NCBI GenBank assembly: GCA_947577185.1 | Contig: CANPUE010000007.1 | Span: 62,001-126,000, forward strand | Direction of reading: 5' to 3' | Source of the DNA: an uncultured Lachnospiraceae bacterium | GTDB taxonomy: Bacteria; Bacillota; Clostridia; Lachnospirales; Lachnospiraceae | Length of the DNA stretch: 64,000 nucleotides | Shown here: positions 37,152 to 45,490 of the stretch, one piece after another | Position numbering within the stretch: the stretch's first letter is position 1 | Layout of the letters: each line of letters starts with the position of its first letter | Position numbers and translations under genes: made by a program | The notes under the pieces: model-generated | What the model saw: the letters and a program-made list of their open reading frames with translations, nothing else | The model's database searches: none | Told to the model about the DNA's origin: nothing

Positions 37152-37649
37152 CTAACTATGTGATAACAGCCAATAACCGACTCCCAGCACCCAGCTCGTG
37201 AAGATTCCGTACAGGATGACAGGCCCGGCAATCGTGAAAATCTTACACCCGACACCAAAAACCTGTCCTTCCTTTTTGTATTCGATGGCCGGAGCGGCAA
37301 CCGAATTGGCAAAACCCGTGATCGGCACAAGCGCGCCCGCGCCGCCCCATTCCACCAGTTTCGGATAAATATTGAAACCTGTCAGCACCACGCTGAGAAG
37401 CACTAACAACATGGAACACCAGGCGCCTGCCGTCTCCTTATCGATCCCTGCACTGTTTGTTGCATAGTTTAACACCGCCTGTCCGATACAGCAGATCACG
37501 CCCCCTGTGACAAAAGCCTTGACCATCTGCCACAAAAGATTATGCGTCGGTGTCACCGCCTTGACACGTTCCTGATATTTCTGATTTCCAGCCTCTTTTG
37601 CTTCCTGTTCCAAACTGCTTTTCTCCTGTTCTTTTTTCTCCTGTTCCAT
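37152..37649 (-). CDS. spoVAC: Stage V sporulation protein AC
   Basis: A 165-residue membrane protein, the putative mechanosensitive channel part of the SpoVA dipicolinate transport complex. A charged N-terminus (about 1-45) is longer than in Bacillus. The conserved core follows: LLWQMVKAFVTGGVICCIGQ, DKETAGAWCSMLLVLLSVVLTG, and the FANSVAAPAIEYKKEGQVFGVG signature, then two more helices. It lies 55 bases after spoVAB and is followed by a terminator instead of spoVAD, which is normally next. Confidence 0.92.
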   Translation of the reverse strand: MEQEKKEQEKSSLEQEAKEAGNQKYQERVKAVTPTHNLLWQMVKAFVTGGVICCIGQAVLNYATNSAGIDKETAGAWCSMLLVLLSVVLTGFNIYPKLVEWGGAGALVPITGFANSVAAPAIEYKKEGQVFGVGCKIFTIAGPVILYGIFTSWVLGVGYWLLSHS

Positions 37650-37704
37650 AATGCGCTCCTTTCCGGTTACTTTTCAGATACGATTCTATCGCTGTCTGTG
37701 TCCG

Positions 37705-38166
37705 TTATATGCCTCCATGCAGATAGACTGCCTGCGTAAAATAGATCAGACTGCCCGCCATTTTCCCAAGCGCCACAACCAGGATCACAATGCCCAGTCC
37801 ATGCCGGAAACTGATCCTGCGGGAAAAAATTGGAATTGTATCTAACATTTCTGCGATCGCTAACGCCAGACATCCCACAAAAATGCCTGAGAAGAGTCCG
37901 AATAAGATCAACAGGGCCGTTCCCGCAGCACGAAAAGGAAGCCACTCCGCAAGGTTGACAGAATCTCCAAATACGCTGCAGAAGTCTCCCGCCAGCGTTC
38001 CCAGAACAACCATTTCTTCCAGAATAAATATTTTTCCGGCAATGTGCATCTTCCCCACAAACCGCGGTATCAGCCCTACGGAGAGCAACACCGTAAAGAC
38101 ACCGCCGGACACGATCAGACCAAAACTCGCCCCGAGCAGCGCCATAAAAATCTGTCTTATCACCAT
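37705..38166 (-). CDS. spoVAB: Stage V sporulation protein AB
   Basis: A 153-residue protein with four hydrophobic helices, matching SpoVAB: the start MVIRQIFMALLGASFGLIVSGG, the GLIPRF motif, and the loop EEMVVLGTLAGDFCSVFGDS. The ATG at 38166 is used because AAAGGAAA precedes it and the protein then starts as in Bacillus; a GTG at 38187 is the alternative. No clear sigma-G or sigma-F promoter was found in the 286 bases upstream, where the only other element seen is a terminator of the neighbouring remnant gene. Confidence 0.9.
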   Translation of the reverse strand: MVIRQIFMALLGASFGLIVSGGVFTVLLSVGLIPRFVGKMHIAGKIFILEEMVVLGTLAGDFCSVFGDSVNLAEWLPFRAAGTALLILFGLFSGIFVGCLALAIAEMLDTIPIFSRRISFRHGLGIVILVVALGKMAGSLIYFTQAVYLHGGI

Positions 38167-38383
38167 CTGTCCGTTTCCTTTTTCCACTGATTCTATTTCT
38201 TTTCTATTTTGACAGATTTAGTTTTTTTTATACCTCATCATGCAATTTTCATAATTTCTTATGATTTCACATTATTTCACAGCGGAAAATCTTCTTATAA
38301 GCCCCGCGGGTTTGGAATACTTCATTTTTTCCTTTACGGCAGACTTTGGAGAAGCCATGCAGGACATAATCGCAGACGACAAA

Positions 38384-38421
38384 AAAGACGCATGGTTTAC
38401 ATTCTTGCTCCTTGCGTCTTT
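38384..38421 (-). terminator. Intrinsic terminator after the Rpn remnant
   Basis: A 12-bp stem with one mismatch (38384-38395 with 38410-38421, GACGCATGG core) followed on the minus strand by six T; nearly the same sequence as the terminator at 37078-37115. Confidence 0.8.
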
Positions 38422-38453
38422 ACGCTGTTTTTCATATTAAGTTGGTCTGCTGA

Positions 38454-38786
38454 TTATGCAAGCTGCATTGATTGGTTTGCTAATTCTTTTATCGTATCAA
38501 GAGATAATTCTGTATAATCGGCTATATCTTCCAGCGGCATTTTACCTGCTTTAATCATACGAATTGCCATTTTTGTTGCTTTATTTTGTTCTGCCTGCTG
38601 TGCCGCTTCATTCCTCATATCCTCCATAATTTTACACATGGTAGCAACTCCTTTCTCGTCTTGCTTAAAATATCGTGCTTTTTTAGCAAGTGCTTCATAA
38701 TTCATATCATCGGGATTCGTGCATGAAAAATCGTGCATTAGCTTTCCGATTTCATCGTTTCCCCTATACTTCCCATTGACATTTAA
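38454..38786 (-). pseudogene. 3' fragment of a PD-(D/E)XK (Rpn-like) nuclease gene
   Basis: Only the C-terminal part is present: reading back from the stop, IGKLMHDFSCTNPDDMNY, then YFKQDEKGVATMCKIMEDMR and a helical tail, the standard end of this family. Upstream the same frame hits a TAA at about 38787 and the nuclease core is gone. A 94-residue open frame from 38738 remains but lacks any catalytic motif. It still has a terminator. It indicates past recombination beside spoVAB, which fits the disturbed spoVA order. Confidence 0.75.
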
Positions 38787-38899
38787 TTTTTATATCCTCT
38801 CGCCCTAAAACAATCCCTATCCATGAATTTTGCGAAAGCATCCTGACAATATCATGAGAAAGCCGCGCCGAAAAAAGCCCCCCATTTTCAACCGAATGG

Positions 38900-39193
38900 T
38901 CATGACTGCGGCTCATACCGGCAGACCAGTTTCCCGTTCCCGTATACGACCACGTCGGTCAAATCACTGTCGTCATCCATATTCTGTCCGCTCTCGACAC
39001 CCTGTGCAGGTTTTCCTGCATCCCCGGAACCCGTCTTTTGCTGTGTGCGCTCTCCGATCCGCAGTAAAAAAACAGTTCCAATAACCAGACTGAGCGCCAG
39101 AACGCATACGAAGACTGTGACAAAACTCAGCCAGAGCGTATTCTGATTCTTTTTCCCCTTCTTCTTTTTTCTTCCCTTTTTCCCTTTTGCCAT
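38900..39193 (-). CDS. Small single-pass membrane protein with Lys-rich N-terminus
   Basis: A 97-residue protein: a very basic head (about 1-20, alternating Lys and Gly), one hydrophobic helix (about 24-47) and an outside tail of about 50 residues with an acidic DDDSDL patch. GGGGAGGAAACGATT supports the ATG at 39193. No family is recognised. The 190 bases upstream hold a small GACGCT/AGCGTC hairpin and no convincing gene. Confidence 0.6.
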   Translation of the reverse strand: MAKGKKGRKKKKGKKNQNTLWLSFVTVFVCVLALSLVIGTVFLLRIGERTQQKTGSGDAGKPAQGVESGQNMDDDSDLTDVVVYGNGKLVCRYEPQS

Positions 39194-39385
39194 AATCGTT
39201 TCCTCCCCGTTAATAACCATGCCTTTCTCTCAGCCTGCAGACTTTGAAGCCAGGACGCTGTCAGCGTCGGTACCGATTCGCGGTTGAAAAATTGAAAAGA
39301 CGCTGTTCTTTGCGCCCCATACCTCGGCCCAAAGCCCAACGTCCTGTTCTCTGAATCGTTTATTCTGTTAGCATGATTTTTAAAC

Positions 39386-39559
39386 CTATTCTATGATCTG
39401 GTACTGCATATACTCATACAAAAGTTTCGTTCCCTCTGTAATCTCCGGCGGAAGCAGCGCCCGTGCTACCAGTTTGATCTCGTCGCTTTCGATATCGATA
39501 CGCCGCAGATTTGCATAATCCCCGTCAATCTGCACTACCTGATATTGAAACGTATTCAT
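39386..39559 (-). CDS. Small protein of unknown function (57 residues)
   Basis: An open frame with ATG behind AAGGGTG. The protein starts MNTFQYQVVQIDGDYANL, continues through an ESDEIKLVARALLP segment and ends in YEYMQYQIIE; it is soluble and acidic, with a likely small beta-alpha fold. Codon use looks like that of the neighbours. No family is assigned. It follows a 40-residue membrane peptide gene by 58 bases. Confidence 0.55.
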   Translation of the reverse strand: MNTFQYQVVQIDGDYANLRRIDIESDEIKLVARALLPPEITEGTKLLYEYMQYQIIE

Positions 39560-39617
39560 ATAGACACCCTTGCCTTTCTCCTGATCTGCTCACAGCCAAT
39601 CCAGCTGCCGGTGCGGA

Positions 39618-39740
39618 TCAGTCCGCGTCCTCGTCGTCAACCGCCGCCGCAATACCGGACACCACCGCAGATACGACCGAAATAACCACCGGAATTAAGA
39701 TGACGACCAATCCGCCTGCTAATAAAAAGAATCCTGACAT
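39618..39740 (-). CDS. Small hydrophobic membrane peptide (40 residues)
   Basis: A strong ribosome site (AAGGAAGGA, 7 bases from ATG) precedes a 40-residue frame starting MSGFFLLAGGLVVILIPVV with one transmembrane helix, an Ala/Val-rich continuation and a very acidic end (VDDEDAD). The good initiation signal and clear topology argue for a real gene. Function unknown. Confidence 0.6.
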   Translation of the reverse strand: MSGFFLLAGGLVVILIPVVISVVSAVVSGIAAAVDDEDAD

Positions 39741-39845
39741 TTGACTATCCTTCCTTTCACGCATTCAAAATACCCGTACAACTATTCCTATTTTACATGA
39801 AACCGGATGGAATTTCAAGGGAAAAATCCTTTCCGCATTGATGCA

Positions 39846-41036
39846 TCAGCTCACATAATTGTCAAAATACCCCTGTACCAGAATCACAGGCGTTCCTTTG
39901 TCGCCGGAACCGCTCGTCAGGTCGCATAAAGAGCCGATCAGATCCGTCAGTCTCCTCGGTGTCGTTCCCTGAGATGCCATATCGCCTACCAGATTCTCTT
40001 TCTTCTCACGGATACGGCCGGAGATTGCTTCTTTCAACGCTTCACCGGACAGATCCTTAAAATCGTTGTCCGCAAGATATTTGAGTTTCACCTCGTTCGG
40101 CGTGCCGTCCAGACCGGGTGTGCTGGCCGGGGAAACACAGGGATCTGCGAGTTCCCAGATTTTTCCGACAGGGTCTTTGAATGCGCCGTCACCGTATACC
40201 ATCACTTCCACATGCTTTCCTGTCTGATCAAGCACCTGTTTCTGAATCCCGAGCACCAGATCGGTACACTCTCTGGGGAAGAGCTTTACGGTATCTTCCG
40301 TGGATTTATTAGAACCGAGCAGACCATACTTCTCATTACAGCCGCTGCCGTTTACAGGCTGGTTCAAAATATCATCCATTCCCAGAACGATCTCCGCGCC
40401 AGCTGCCTTCAAAAGTCTCTTCGTGCGTACTCTCGTGTGAATATCACAGTTCAGCACTTTCTTTGCATAAGGCAGGATACTGCGGCAGTCATTGGCAAAG
40501 ATGATCTCCACCTCTGCTCCGGCCTCACGGATCAGATCTCCATAGTAAGCCACATAGTCCACTCCCGTAAACGGATGTTTGTTCTCACCAAAAAGTTCTC
40601 TGTATTTTTCCAGCGTGAGCACATCGCTGTACGGATTGATCCCGGCCTCGTCCAGCTGATCCAGTGAAACCAGTTCATTTCCCACCTCGTCAGACGGATA
40701 GCTTAACATCAGCACGACCTTCTTCGCGCCCATGGCAATCCCCCGCAGGCAGATTGCAAAACGGTTTCTTGACAGGATCGGGAAGATGACGCCGATCGTC
40801 TCTCCGCCAAGTTTGTTCTTTACGTCCTGTGCAATCGCTTCCACCGACGCGTAATTGCCCTGTGACCTCGCCACAACGGATTCCGTAACGGCTATCACAT
40901 CTCTGTCACGGATCTCAAACCCTTCCGCCTGTGCCGCTTCTAAAACACTGTCTACCACGATCTTCGCCAGATCGTCGCCCTGTCTGATGATCGGGCATCT
41001 GATTCCCCTTGATACGGTTCCAACTTTTCTTTCCAT
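39846..41036 (-). CDS. CofE-like ligase (F420-0:L-glutamate ligase family)
   Basis: A 396-residue cytoplasmic protein related to CofE, which adds glutamate to coenzyme F420-0 with GTP. Family features include CPIIRQGDDLAKIVVDS, DVIAVTESVVARSQGNY, GSGCNEKYGLLGSN and VYGDGAFKDPVGKIWELADP. It is longer than archaeal CofE (about 250 residues). Spore-forming clostridia often carry this gene but have no known F420 pathway, and none is seen here, so the substrate is probably another acid or folate-like molecule. GGAGGAAAAAATG fixes the start at 41036. Confidence 0.75.
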   Translation of the reverse strand: MERKVGTVSRGIRCPIIRQGDDLAKIVVDSVLEAAQAEGFEIRDRDVIAVTESVVARSQGNYASVEAIAQDVKNKLGGETIGVIFPILSRNRFAICLRGIAMGAKKVVLMLSYPSDEVGNELVSLDQLDEAGINPYSDVLTLEKYRELFGENKHPFTGVDYVAYYGDLIREAGAEVEIIFANDCRSILPYAKKVLNCDIHTRVRTKRLLKAAGAEIVLGMDDILNQPVNGSGCNEKYGLLGSNKSTEDTVKLFPRECTDLVLGIQKQVLDQTGKHVEVMVYGDGAFKDPVGKIWELADPCVSPASTPGLDGTPNEVKLKYLADNDFKDLSGEALKEAISGRIREKKENLVGDMASQGTTPRRLTDLIGSLCDLTSGSGDKGTPVILVQGYFDNYVS

Positions 41037-41211
41037 TTTTTCCTCCATTCCCAAGCGTCTTACGCTGAGGAGACGAACAAAATATCAGATTTTGCTCTGT
41101 CCTTATTCCTTCTCTCTTCTCCTCTTATTGTGGAAAGGCATTTCAGTCCAAATACCTTATTTCCTACTCTATTTTGCCAGAAACACCGCAAAATAGCAAC
41201 AGGTTTCGACT

Positions 41212-41238
41212 GAAATATCTTATCCGAAATATCTTATC
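41212..41238. repeat. Tandem 13-bp direct repeat upstream of the CofE-like gene
   Basis: GAAATATCTTATC occurs at 41212-41224 and 41226-41238, with a degenerate third unit after it (TTCAATATC). It lies in the 263-base gap between the ABC-F and CofE-like genes, in which nothing else is seen. It could be a regulator site of the CofE-like gene. Confidence 0.4.
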
Positions 41239-41299
41239 TTCAATATCCTTCCCGGTTTGCGTTGATCCCTGATCATTATAAATGATTACCGGTTGGTTC

Positions 41300-42880
41300 T
41301 CATAGATCGATCACTCTCGTCGCAGCCTTCTCCTGAAATCTGACATCGTGCTCGACAAGCAGCATCGTAGGCTGATATCGTTTCAACAGCGCTTCGATCT
41401 GCATCCGGGAAAATACGTCAATATAGTTGAGCGGCTCATCCCAGATATAGAGGTGCGCCTGCCTTAACAGACTTGCCGCGATCAGCACTTTTTTCTTCTG
41501 TCCCTCAGAATATTCCTCCATCTGTTTGACAAACTGCACCCGCTCAAAATCAAGCTGACGCAGGATCGCTTTCAAAAGGCTCTCATCCAGATTTTCCCTC
41601 CTGCAAAAATCCGTCAGATTCCCCTGCAAAAAAGAGGTGTCCTGATCGATATAGGAAATAATGAGGCCCCCCGCCGTCTGCAGCATACCGCTGTGCGTCT
41701 GCTGTATGCCGCCCGTCTGGCTTTCTTCCCTCGCTTCGCCGTTTCCGGCCTCTATTCTTCTGTCCGTAAACGCGGGGACACAGCCGCTTCTTTCAAGAAC
41801 CGCTTTGATAAAACTGGACTTGCCGCTGCCGTTTGCGCCACGCAGCAAAACCCGTTCCCCCTGACACAATTCAAAGTCGAAATCCTGCAAAACACGGTGT
41901 TCTCCATAGGAGATGCCGAATTTTACGGCGCGCACCAAAACTTCTTTGTGGTGCTTTAAGGGCATGATCTTTAAATCCACCGATTTTTCAATGTCCTGTA
42001 ACAGTCCTTCTTTTTCCTCTATTTCCCGGCTGATCCGGTTTTCCATCTGTGTCACGCGGCTTTGCATCTTCTTTGTCTTGGCGCCGATGTAGGCGCGTGA
42101 GCCCATGCACCGGTCATGCTCTTTGATCGGATCATAGCCAATCTTCGTCCGCTCATTTTTATCCGCCCAGTCGGCCGCGCGCTCCGCCGCCTGATGCAGT
42201 TTGCGGATCTCTTTCTTATGCTTTTCATTTTCCGCCGTCCGAAATGCATCCATACGTTCTTTATTCTCCCACCACGAAGAAAAGTTTCCTTTCTGGACTT
42301 CAATGGTGACACGGTTTAGCACCAGAATATGATCGATACACGCATCCAGCAGGTCTCTGTCATGCGATACGAGCAAAAATCCCTTTTTTCCACGCAGATA
42401 GGCTTTCACAATCTCCCGTGACTTCTGATCCAGATGATTGGTCGGCTCATCGATGAGCAGAAAGTAGTTGTCTCTGGAAAAAAGAAGCGCGAGCATCACG
42501 CGTGTGCGCTCTCCGTGGCTGAGCGTCTCAAACGGACGGTAAAGCAGCTGTGCATCCATCTCCATCTTATCCAGCTCCACAAGCACACGCCAGAGTTCAC
42601 AGTCCGGCACCAGTTCTTCCATGAAATCCGCCATACACTTTCCCATCTGTTCTTCGTTCACCTGATAAGGGAAGTAATCAAACGCCGTCGCCGCCTGGAT
42701 GCTGCCCTGATATTCATATTTTCCTGACAGTAAATTCAGAAAAGTCGTCTTACCCTTTCCGTTTCTCCCAATCATTCCGAGTTTCCAGTCCGTATCAAAA
42801 AGAAAGGATACCTTCTCAAAAACCGGATCAAAACTGCCCTCGTAACAGAAGGTAAGATCCGTCACACTTATTTTAGACAT
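41300..42880 (-). CDS. ABC-F family ATPase (Lsa-like ribosome protection type)
   Basis: A 526-residue soluble protein with two ATPase domains and no membrane part. Walker A motifs are GRNGKGKTT (near 40) and GANGSGKSS (near 340); signatures are LSHGERTR and YSEGQKKK; Walker B motifs are LLIDEPTNHLD and YIWDEPLNYID. The linker between domains (about 190-320) is long and basic, as in antibiotic-resistance ABC-F proteins that enter the ribosomal E site and dislodge drugs. The Lsa-like label is by impression. SD GGCGGGG precedes ATG 42880. The leader upstream carries a hairpin terminator, a usual control of such genes. Confidence 0.83.
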   Translation of the reverse strand: MSKISVTDLTFCYEGSFDPVFEKVSFLFDTDWKLGMIGRNGKGKTTFLNLLSGKYEYQGSIQAATAFDYFPYQVNEEQMGKCMADFMEELVPDCELWRVLVELDKMEMDAQLLYRPFETLSHGERTRVMLALLFSRDNYFLLIDEPTNHLDQKSREIVKAYLRGKKGFLLVSHDRDLLDACIDHILVLNRVTIEVQKGNFSSWWENKERMDAFRTAENEKHKKEIRKLHQAAERAADWADKNERTKIGYDPIKEHDRCMGSRAYIGAKTKKMQSRVTQMENRISREIEEKEGLLQDIEKSVDLKIMPLKHHKEVLVRAVKFGISYGEHRVLQDFDFELCQGERVLLRGANGSGKSSFIKAVLERSGCVPAFTDRRIEAGNGEAREESQTGGIQQTHSGMLQTAGGLIISYIDQDTSFLQGNLTDFCRRENLDESLLKAILRQLDFERVQFVKQMEEYSEGQKKKVLIAASLLRQAHLYIWDEPLNYIDVFSRMQIEALLKRYQPTMLLVEHDVRFQEKAATRVIDL

Positions 42881-42904
42881 AAAATCCCCGCCTTTCGTAA
42901 TCTC

Positions 42905-42935
42905 CAAAGGAACTGCCTGCCGGCAATTTCCTTTG
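42905..42935 (-). promoter_or_regulatory. Hairpin before the ABC-F start
   Basis: CAAAGGAA (42905-42912) and TTCCTTTG (42928-42935) pair perfectly with an inner GCC/GGC. It lies between the attenuator terminator and the ribosome site and could act with it in leader control. Confidence 0.45.
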
Positions 42936-42938
42936 CAT

Positions 42939-42971
42939 CAAAAAAGAACCATCTGCTGCCAAATGATTCCT
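42939..42971 (-). terminator. Attenuator-like terminator in the ABC-F leader
   Basis: On the minus strand AGGAATCAT, a 10-base loop, then ATGGTTCT running into six T. It lies about 60 bases before the ABC-F start and about 210 bases after a TATAAT box (43188-43183). A 45-codon frame (43169-43032) opens the leader but has no ribosome site. The remaining part of the 470-base gap holds the terminator of the next gene. Confidence 0.55.
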
Positions 42972-43312
42972 GATTACGTTTCCTGCCTTCTTAATCCGCT
43001 TCTGCCTGTCAGCTGATGTGCTGATCGTCACTCACAGCCGTTCGCATACCCAAAATGAGAGCGCAAAAAAAGAGGGAAATCTGAAACATAACCCACTTTT
43101 GGCAACATGATAAGCTGAACCTCTCGATAAACCATAACGTTCTTTATCCCGGTTCTTCAACGTCTCCATGTTTCAAAAGTAGATTATATCCGCATCTCGC
43201 CCTCCGTATATCTGTTTTTTAAACCGGAATGGACCTGCCGTTCCATTCCCTTCATCTGCTATACTCTAACATATTCATTCCTGTTATGCAAGAGGAATTT
43301 TTAAAAAAATTC

Positions 43313-43337
43313 GCAAAAAAATTGATAGATACTATCA
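43313..43337 (-). terminator. Intrinsic terminator after the aldo/keto reductase gene
   Basis: TGATAG-TAT-CTATCA (43337-43323) followed on the minus strand by A and seven T, 14 bases after the stop codon. Confidence 0.75.
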
Positions 43338-43350
43338 GGTACTTTCTGCA

Positions 43351-44529
43351 TCAATACAGCTTGAAAAACTGCACGGCCTTTCTCCCGAGCCTGTAAAACG
43401 GCCCTTCCAGTTCTTTGCGGGCGTTTTTCAATTCTCTGCGGATCTCGATGTGCTGCGGACAGTGCTTCTCACACTTCCCGCACTCGATGCAGTTAGAAGC
43501 CGCAGATGAATCTTTCCGCAGCGCCGTACACATGAAATATTCCATGACGGCAGTTCTCTTTCCATCCGTGTATCTTCTGTTATAAGCCGCAAACGTCCCT
43601 GGTATGTCGACGTTCTTAGGACATGGCATACAGTATCTGCATCCCGTACAGCCCACCTTCACTTTGGCATTGATCGCCGCGATCACATCCTTTAAGAGCT
43701 TTTCATCCGCCTGCGTAAACGCTCCGACCTCAGTTTCCGAAGCCGTCTTTACATTTTCTCTCACCATTTCCAGAGAATTCATGCCGGATAAAACGCAGGT
43801 CACTTCCGGCTGGTTCCACAGCCAGCGAAACGCCCACTCCGCAGGACTGCGTTTCACCGGATACTGCGCAAACAGCTGCTTTGCCTCCTCAGGCAGCAGC
43901 CCGACGAGTTTCCCGCCCCGCAGCGGTTCCATGATAATGACCGGAATCCCTTTTGAGGCCGCATAATGAAGTCCTTTGCGTCCCGCCTGAGAATGCTCGT
44001 CCAGATAGTTATACTGTATCTGGCAAAAATCCCAGTCATAGGCATCAAGCAGCTCACAGAACATGTCCGAATTGCCATGATAGGAAAATCCGATCTGTCG
44101 GATCGCCCCGCTCTTTTTCTTGTCCTCGATCCACTCGAGGATCCCAAGTCCTTTTAACCTGTCCCATGTTTTGACATCCGTCAGCATGTGCATCAGATAA
44201 TAATCCACATGGTCGGTACGCAGTCTTTTTAACTGCTCCGAAAAATATTTTTCCATGCTGTCTGCCTTTTTGATCAGATAATGGGGCAGTTTCGTGGCAA
44301 TATTGACTTTATCTCTGATCCGGTTTTTCTCCAGTATCTGTCCGAGCGCGGCCTCACTGCCGGAATAGACGTAAGCCGTGTCAAAATAATTGACGCCCGC
44401 GCGGTAAGCTTCCATGATCTCTTTCTGTGTCTTTTCCATGTCGGTCTTTCCGCCGCTTTGGGAAAAGCGCATACATCCGTAGCCCAGAACAGAAATCTGA
44501 TTTCCATATTTATCTGTACGATAATTCAT
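43351..44529 (-). CDS. Aldo/keto reductase with C-terminal 4Fe-4S motifs
   Basis: A 392-residue cytoplasmic oxidoreductase. The AKR barrel (about 1-280) has the NAD(P)H-type features GYGCMRF, FDTAYVYSGSE (catalytic Asp and Tyr), ATKLP and the substrate His in YYLMHML. The C-terminal about 110 residues bear CTGCRYCMPCP and CIECGKCEKHCP, two cysteine sets able to bind Fe-S clusters, as in many anaerobe AKRs of this size. The substrate is unknown. It stands alone with its own terminator, downstream of the spoIIA operon. Confidence 0.92.
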   Translation of the reverse strand: MNYRTDKYGNQISVLGYGCMRFSQSGGKTDMEKTQKEIMEAYRAGVNYFDTAYVYSGSEAALGQILEKNRIRDKVNIATKLPHYLIKKADSMEKYFSEQLKRLRTDHVDYYLMHMLTDVKTWDRLKGLGILEWIEDKKKSGAIRQIGFSYHGNSDMFCELLDAYDWDFCQIQYNYLDEHSQAGRKGLHYAASKGIPVIIMEPLRGGKLVGLLPEEAKQLFAQYPVKRSPAEWAFRWLWNQPEVTCVLSGMNSLEMVRENVKTASETEVGAFTQADEKLLKDVIAAINAKVKVGCTGCRYCMPCPKNVDIPGTFAAYNRRYTDGKRTAVMEYFMCTALRKDSSAASNCIECGKCEKHCPQHIEIRRELKNARKELEGPFYRLGRKAVQFFKLY

Positions 44530-44687
44530 TCTAACCTCATTTCCTTTCTCAGCCTGCGATAGTCTTCTTCCCCCTGATGCAGCTCATTTTTTCATTATAT
44601 GCCTGTGCACATACTTTTACAAGCAAAAAAATGGAAATGTGTCTGAATGTCTCTGAATCCATCCGATCTGACGCAGGTCTTTCCCAC

Positions 44688-45473
44688 TCATTTCGTACAG
44701 GCCTCTTTGCGCAGATGCAGCAGAATCCTTTTTTCCATCCGGCTGACCTGTACCTGACTGATACCCATTTTCTTTGCCACTTCCACCTGCGTTTTATCCT
44801 GAAAATAACGCAGATAGATCAACTGTCTTTCGTTTTCTTCCAGACCGTCCAAAAGCTGTTTTAACAGCATGTGGTTTAGCAGTTTTTCTTTTTCCGTGTC
44901 TTCACAGATACCTCCCGTGCCGCTTACGCCGCCTTCCAGTATCGAACGTCCCACACTGCCCGCTTCCCCGACGATCTGGTCTACCAGAAAAATTTCATTG
45001 CCGTCCGACTGGTAAACAGATTTATAGATGGACTCCACCTCCACGTTTGCATCCAGTGCCAGAACAATATCCTCCATGCTCAGTCCCGTCTCCTCGGACA
45101 GTTCCTGCATGGTCGCATCCCTTCCATGCAGGTGCGTCAGCTTTTCCGCCGCCTGTTTGATCTTCCACCCGTTCTCTTTTAAGGTGCGGCTCACTTTGAC
45201 GATACCGTCATCCCGCAGAAAGCGTTTGATCTCTCCCTGTATCATCGGCACCGCATAGGTGGAAAATTTTACTTCAAAATGCAGATCAAACTTATCGATC
45301 GCTTTCATCAGCCCGATGCAGCCGATCTGAAACAGATCTTCCGCATCATACCCTCTGTCCAGAAACCGCTTCACGATATGTCTGACCAGTCCTAAGTTTT
45401 CCTCTATCAGCCTCTCTCTGGCCTCTTTATCTCCTGCCTGTGAACGTTTGATCAATACGGCAGTTTCTTCCAT
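44688..45473 (-). CDS. sigF: RNA polymerase sigma-F factor (first forespore sigma factor)
   Basis: A 261-residue sigma-70 family factor, also known as SpoIIAC. Region 2 is clear (NLGLVRHIVKRFLDRGYDAEDLFQIGCIGL; FSTYAVPMIQGEIKRFLRDDG), region 3 follows (MQELSEETGLS), and region 4 is the final HTH (DKTQVEVAKKMGISQVQVSRMEK). It directs early forespore transcription after septation and is held inactive by SpoIIAB. A Gly-rich stretch near residues 180-200 is longer than in Bacillus. It is the third gene of the spoIIA operon, 17 bases after spoIIAB. Confidence 0.96.
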   Translation of the reverse strand: MEETAVLIKRSQAGDKEARERLIEENLGLVRHIVKRFLDRGYDAEDLFQIGCIGLMKAIDKFDLHFEVKFSTYAVPMIQGEIKRFLRDDGIVKVSRTLKENGWKIKQAAEKLTHLHGRDATMQELSEETGLSMEDIVLALDANVEVESIYKSVYQSDGNEIFLVDQIVGEAGSVGRSILEGGVSGTGGICEDTEKEKLLNHMLLKQLLDGLEENERQLIYLRYFQDKTQVEVAKKMGISQVQVSRMEKRILLHLRKEACTK

Positions 45474-45490
45474 AATACTCCTTTCCAGTC

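Noticed and set aside
38167..38453. Sigma-G or sigma-F promoter for spoVAB
   Set aside because: No pair of boxes with correct spacing could be found by eye.
39127..39339. Open frame of 70 codons upstream of the Lys-rich membrane protein
   Set aside because: Its sequence is low in meaning, overlaps the start of the better supported gene and lacks a ribosome site.
43032..43169. 45-codon frame as a leader peptide of the ABC-F gene
   Set aside because: It has no ribosome site and its ATG would be only a few bases from the probable transcription start, so it is not listed as a gene.
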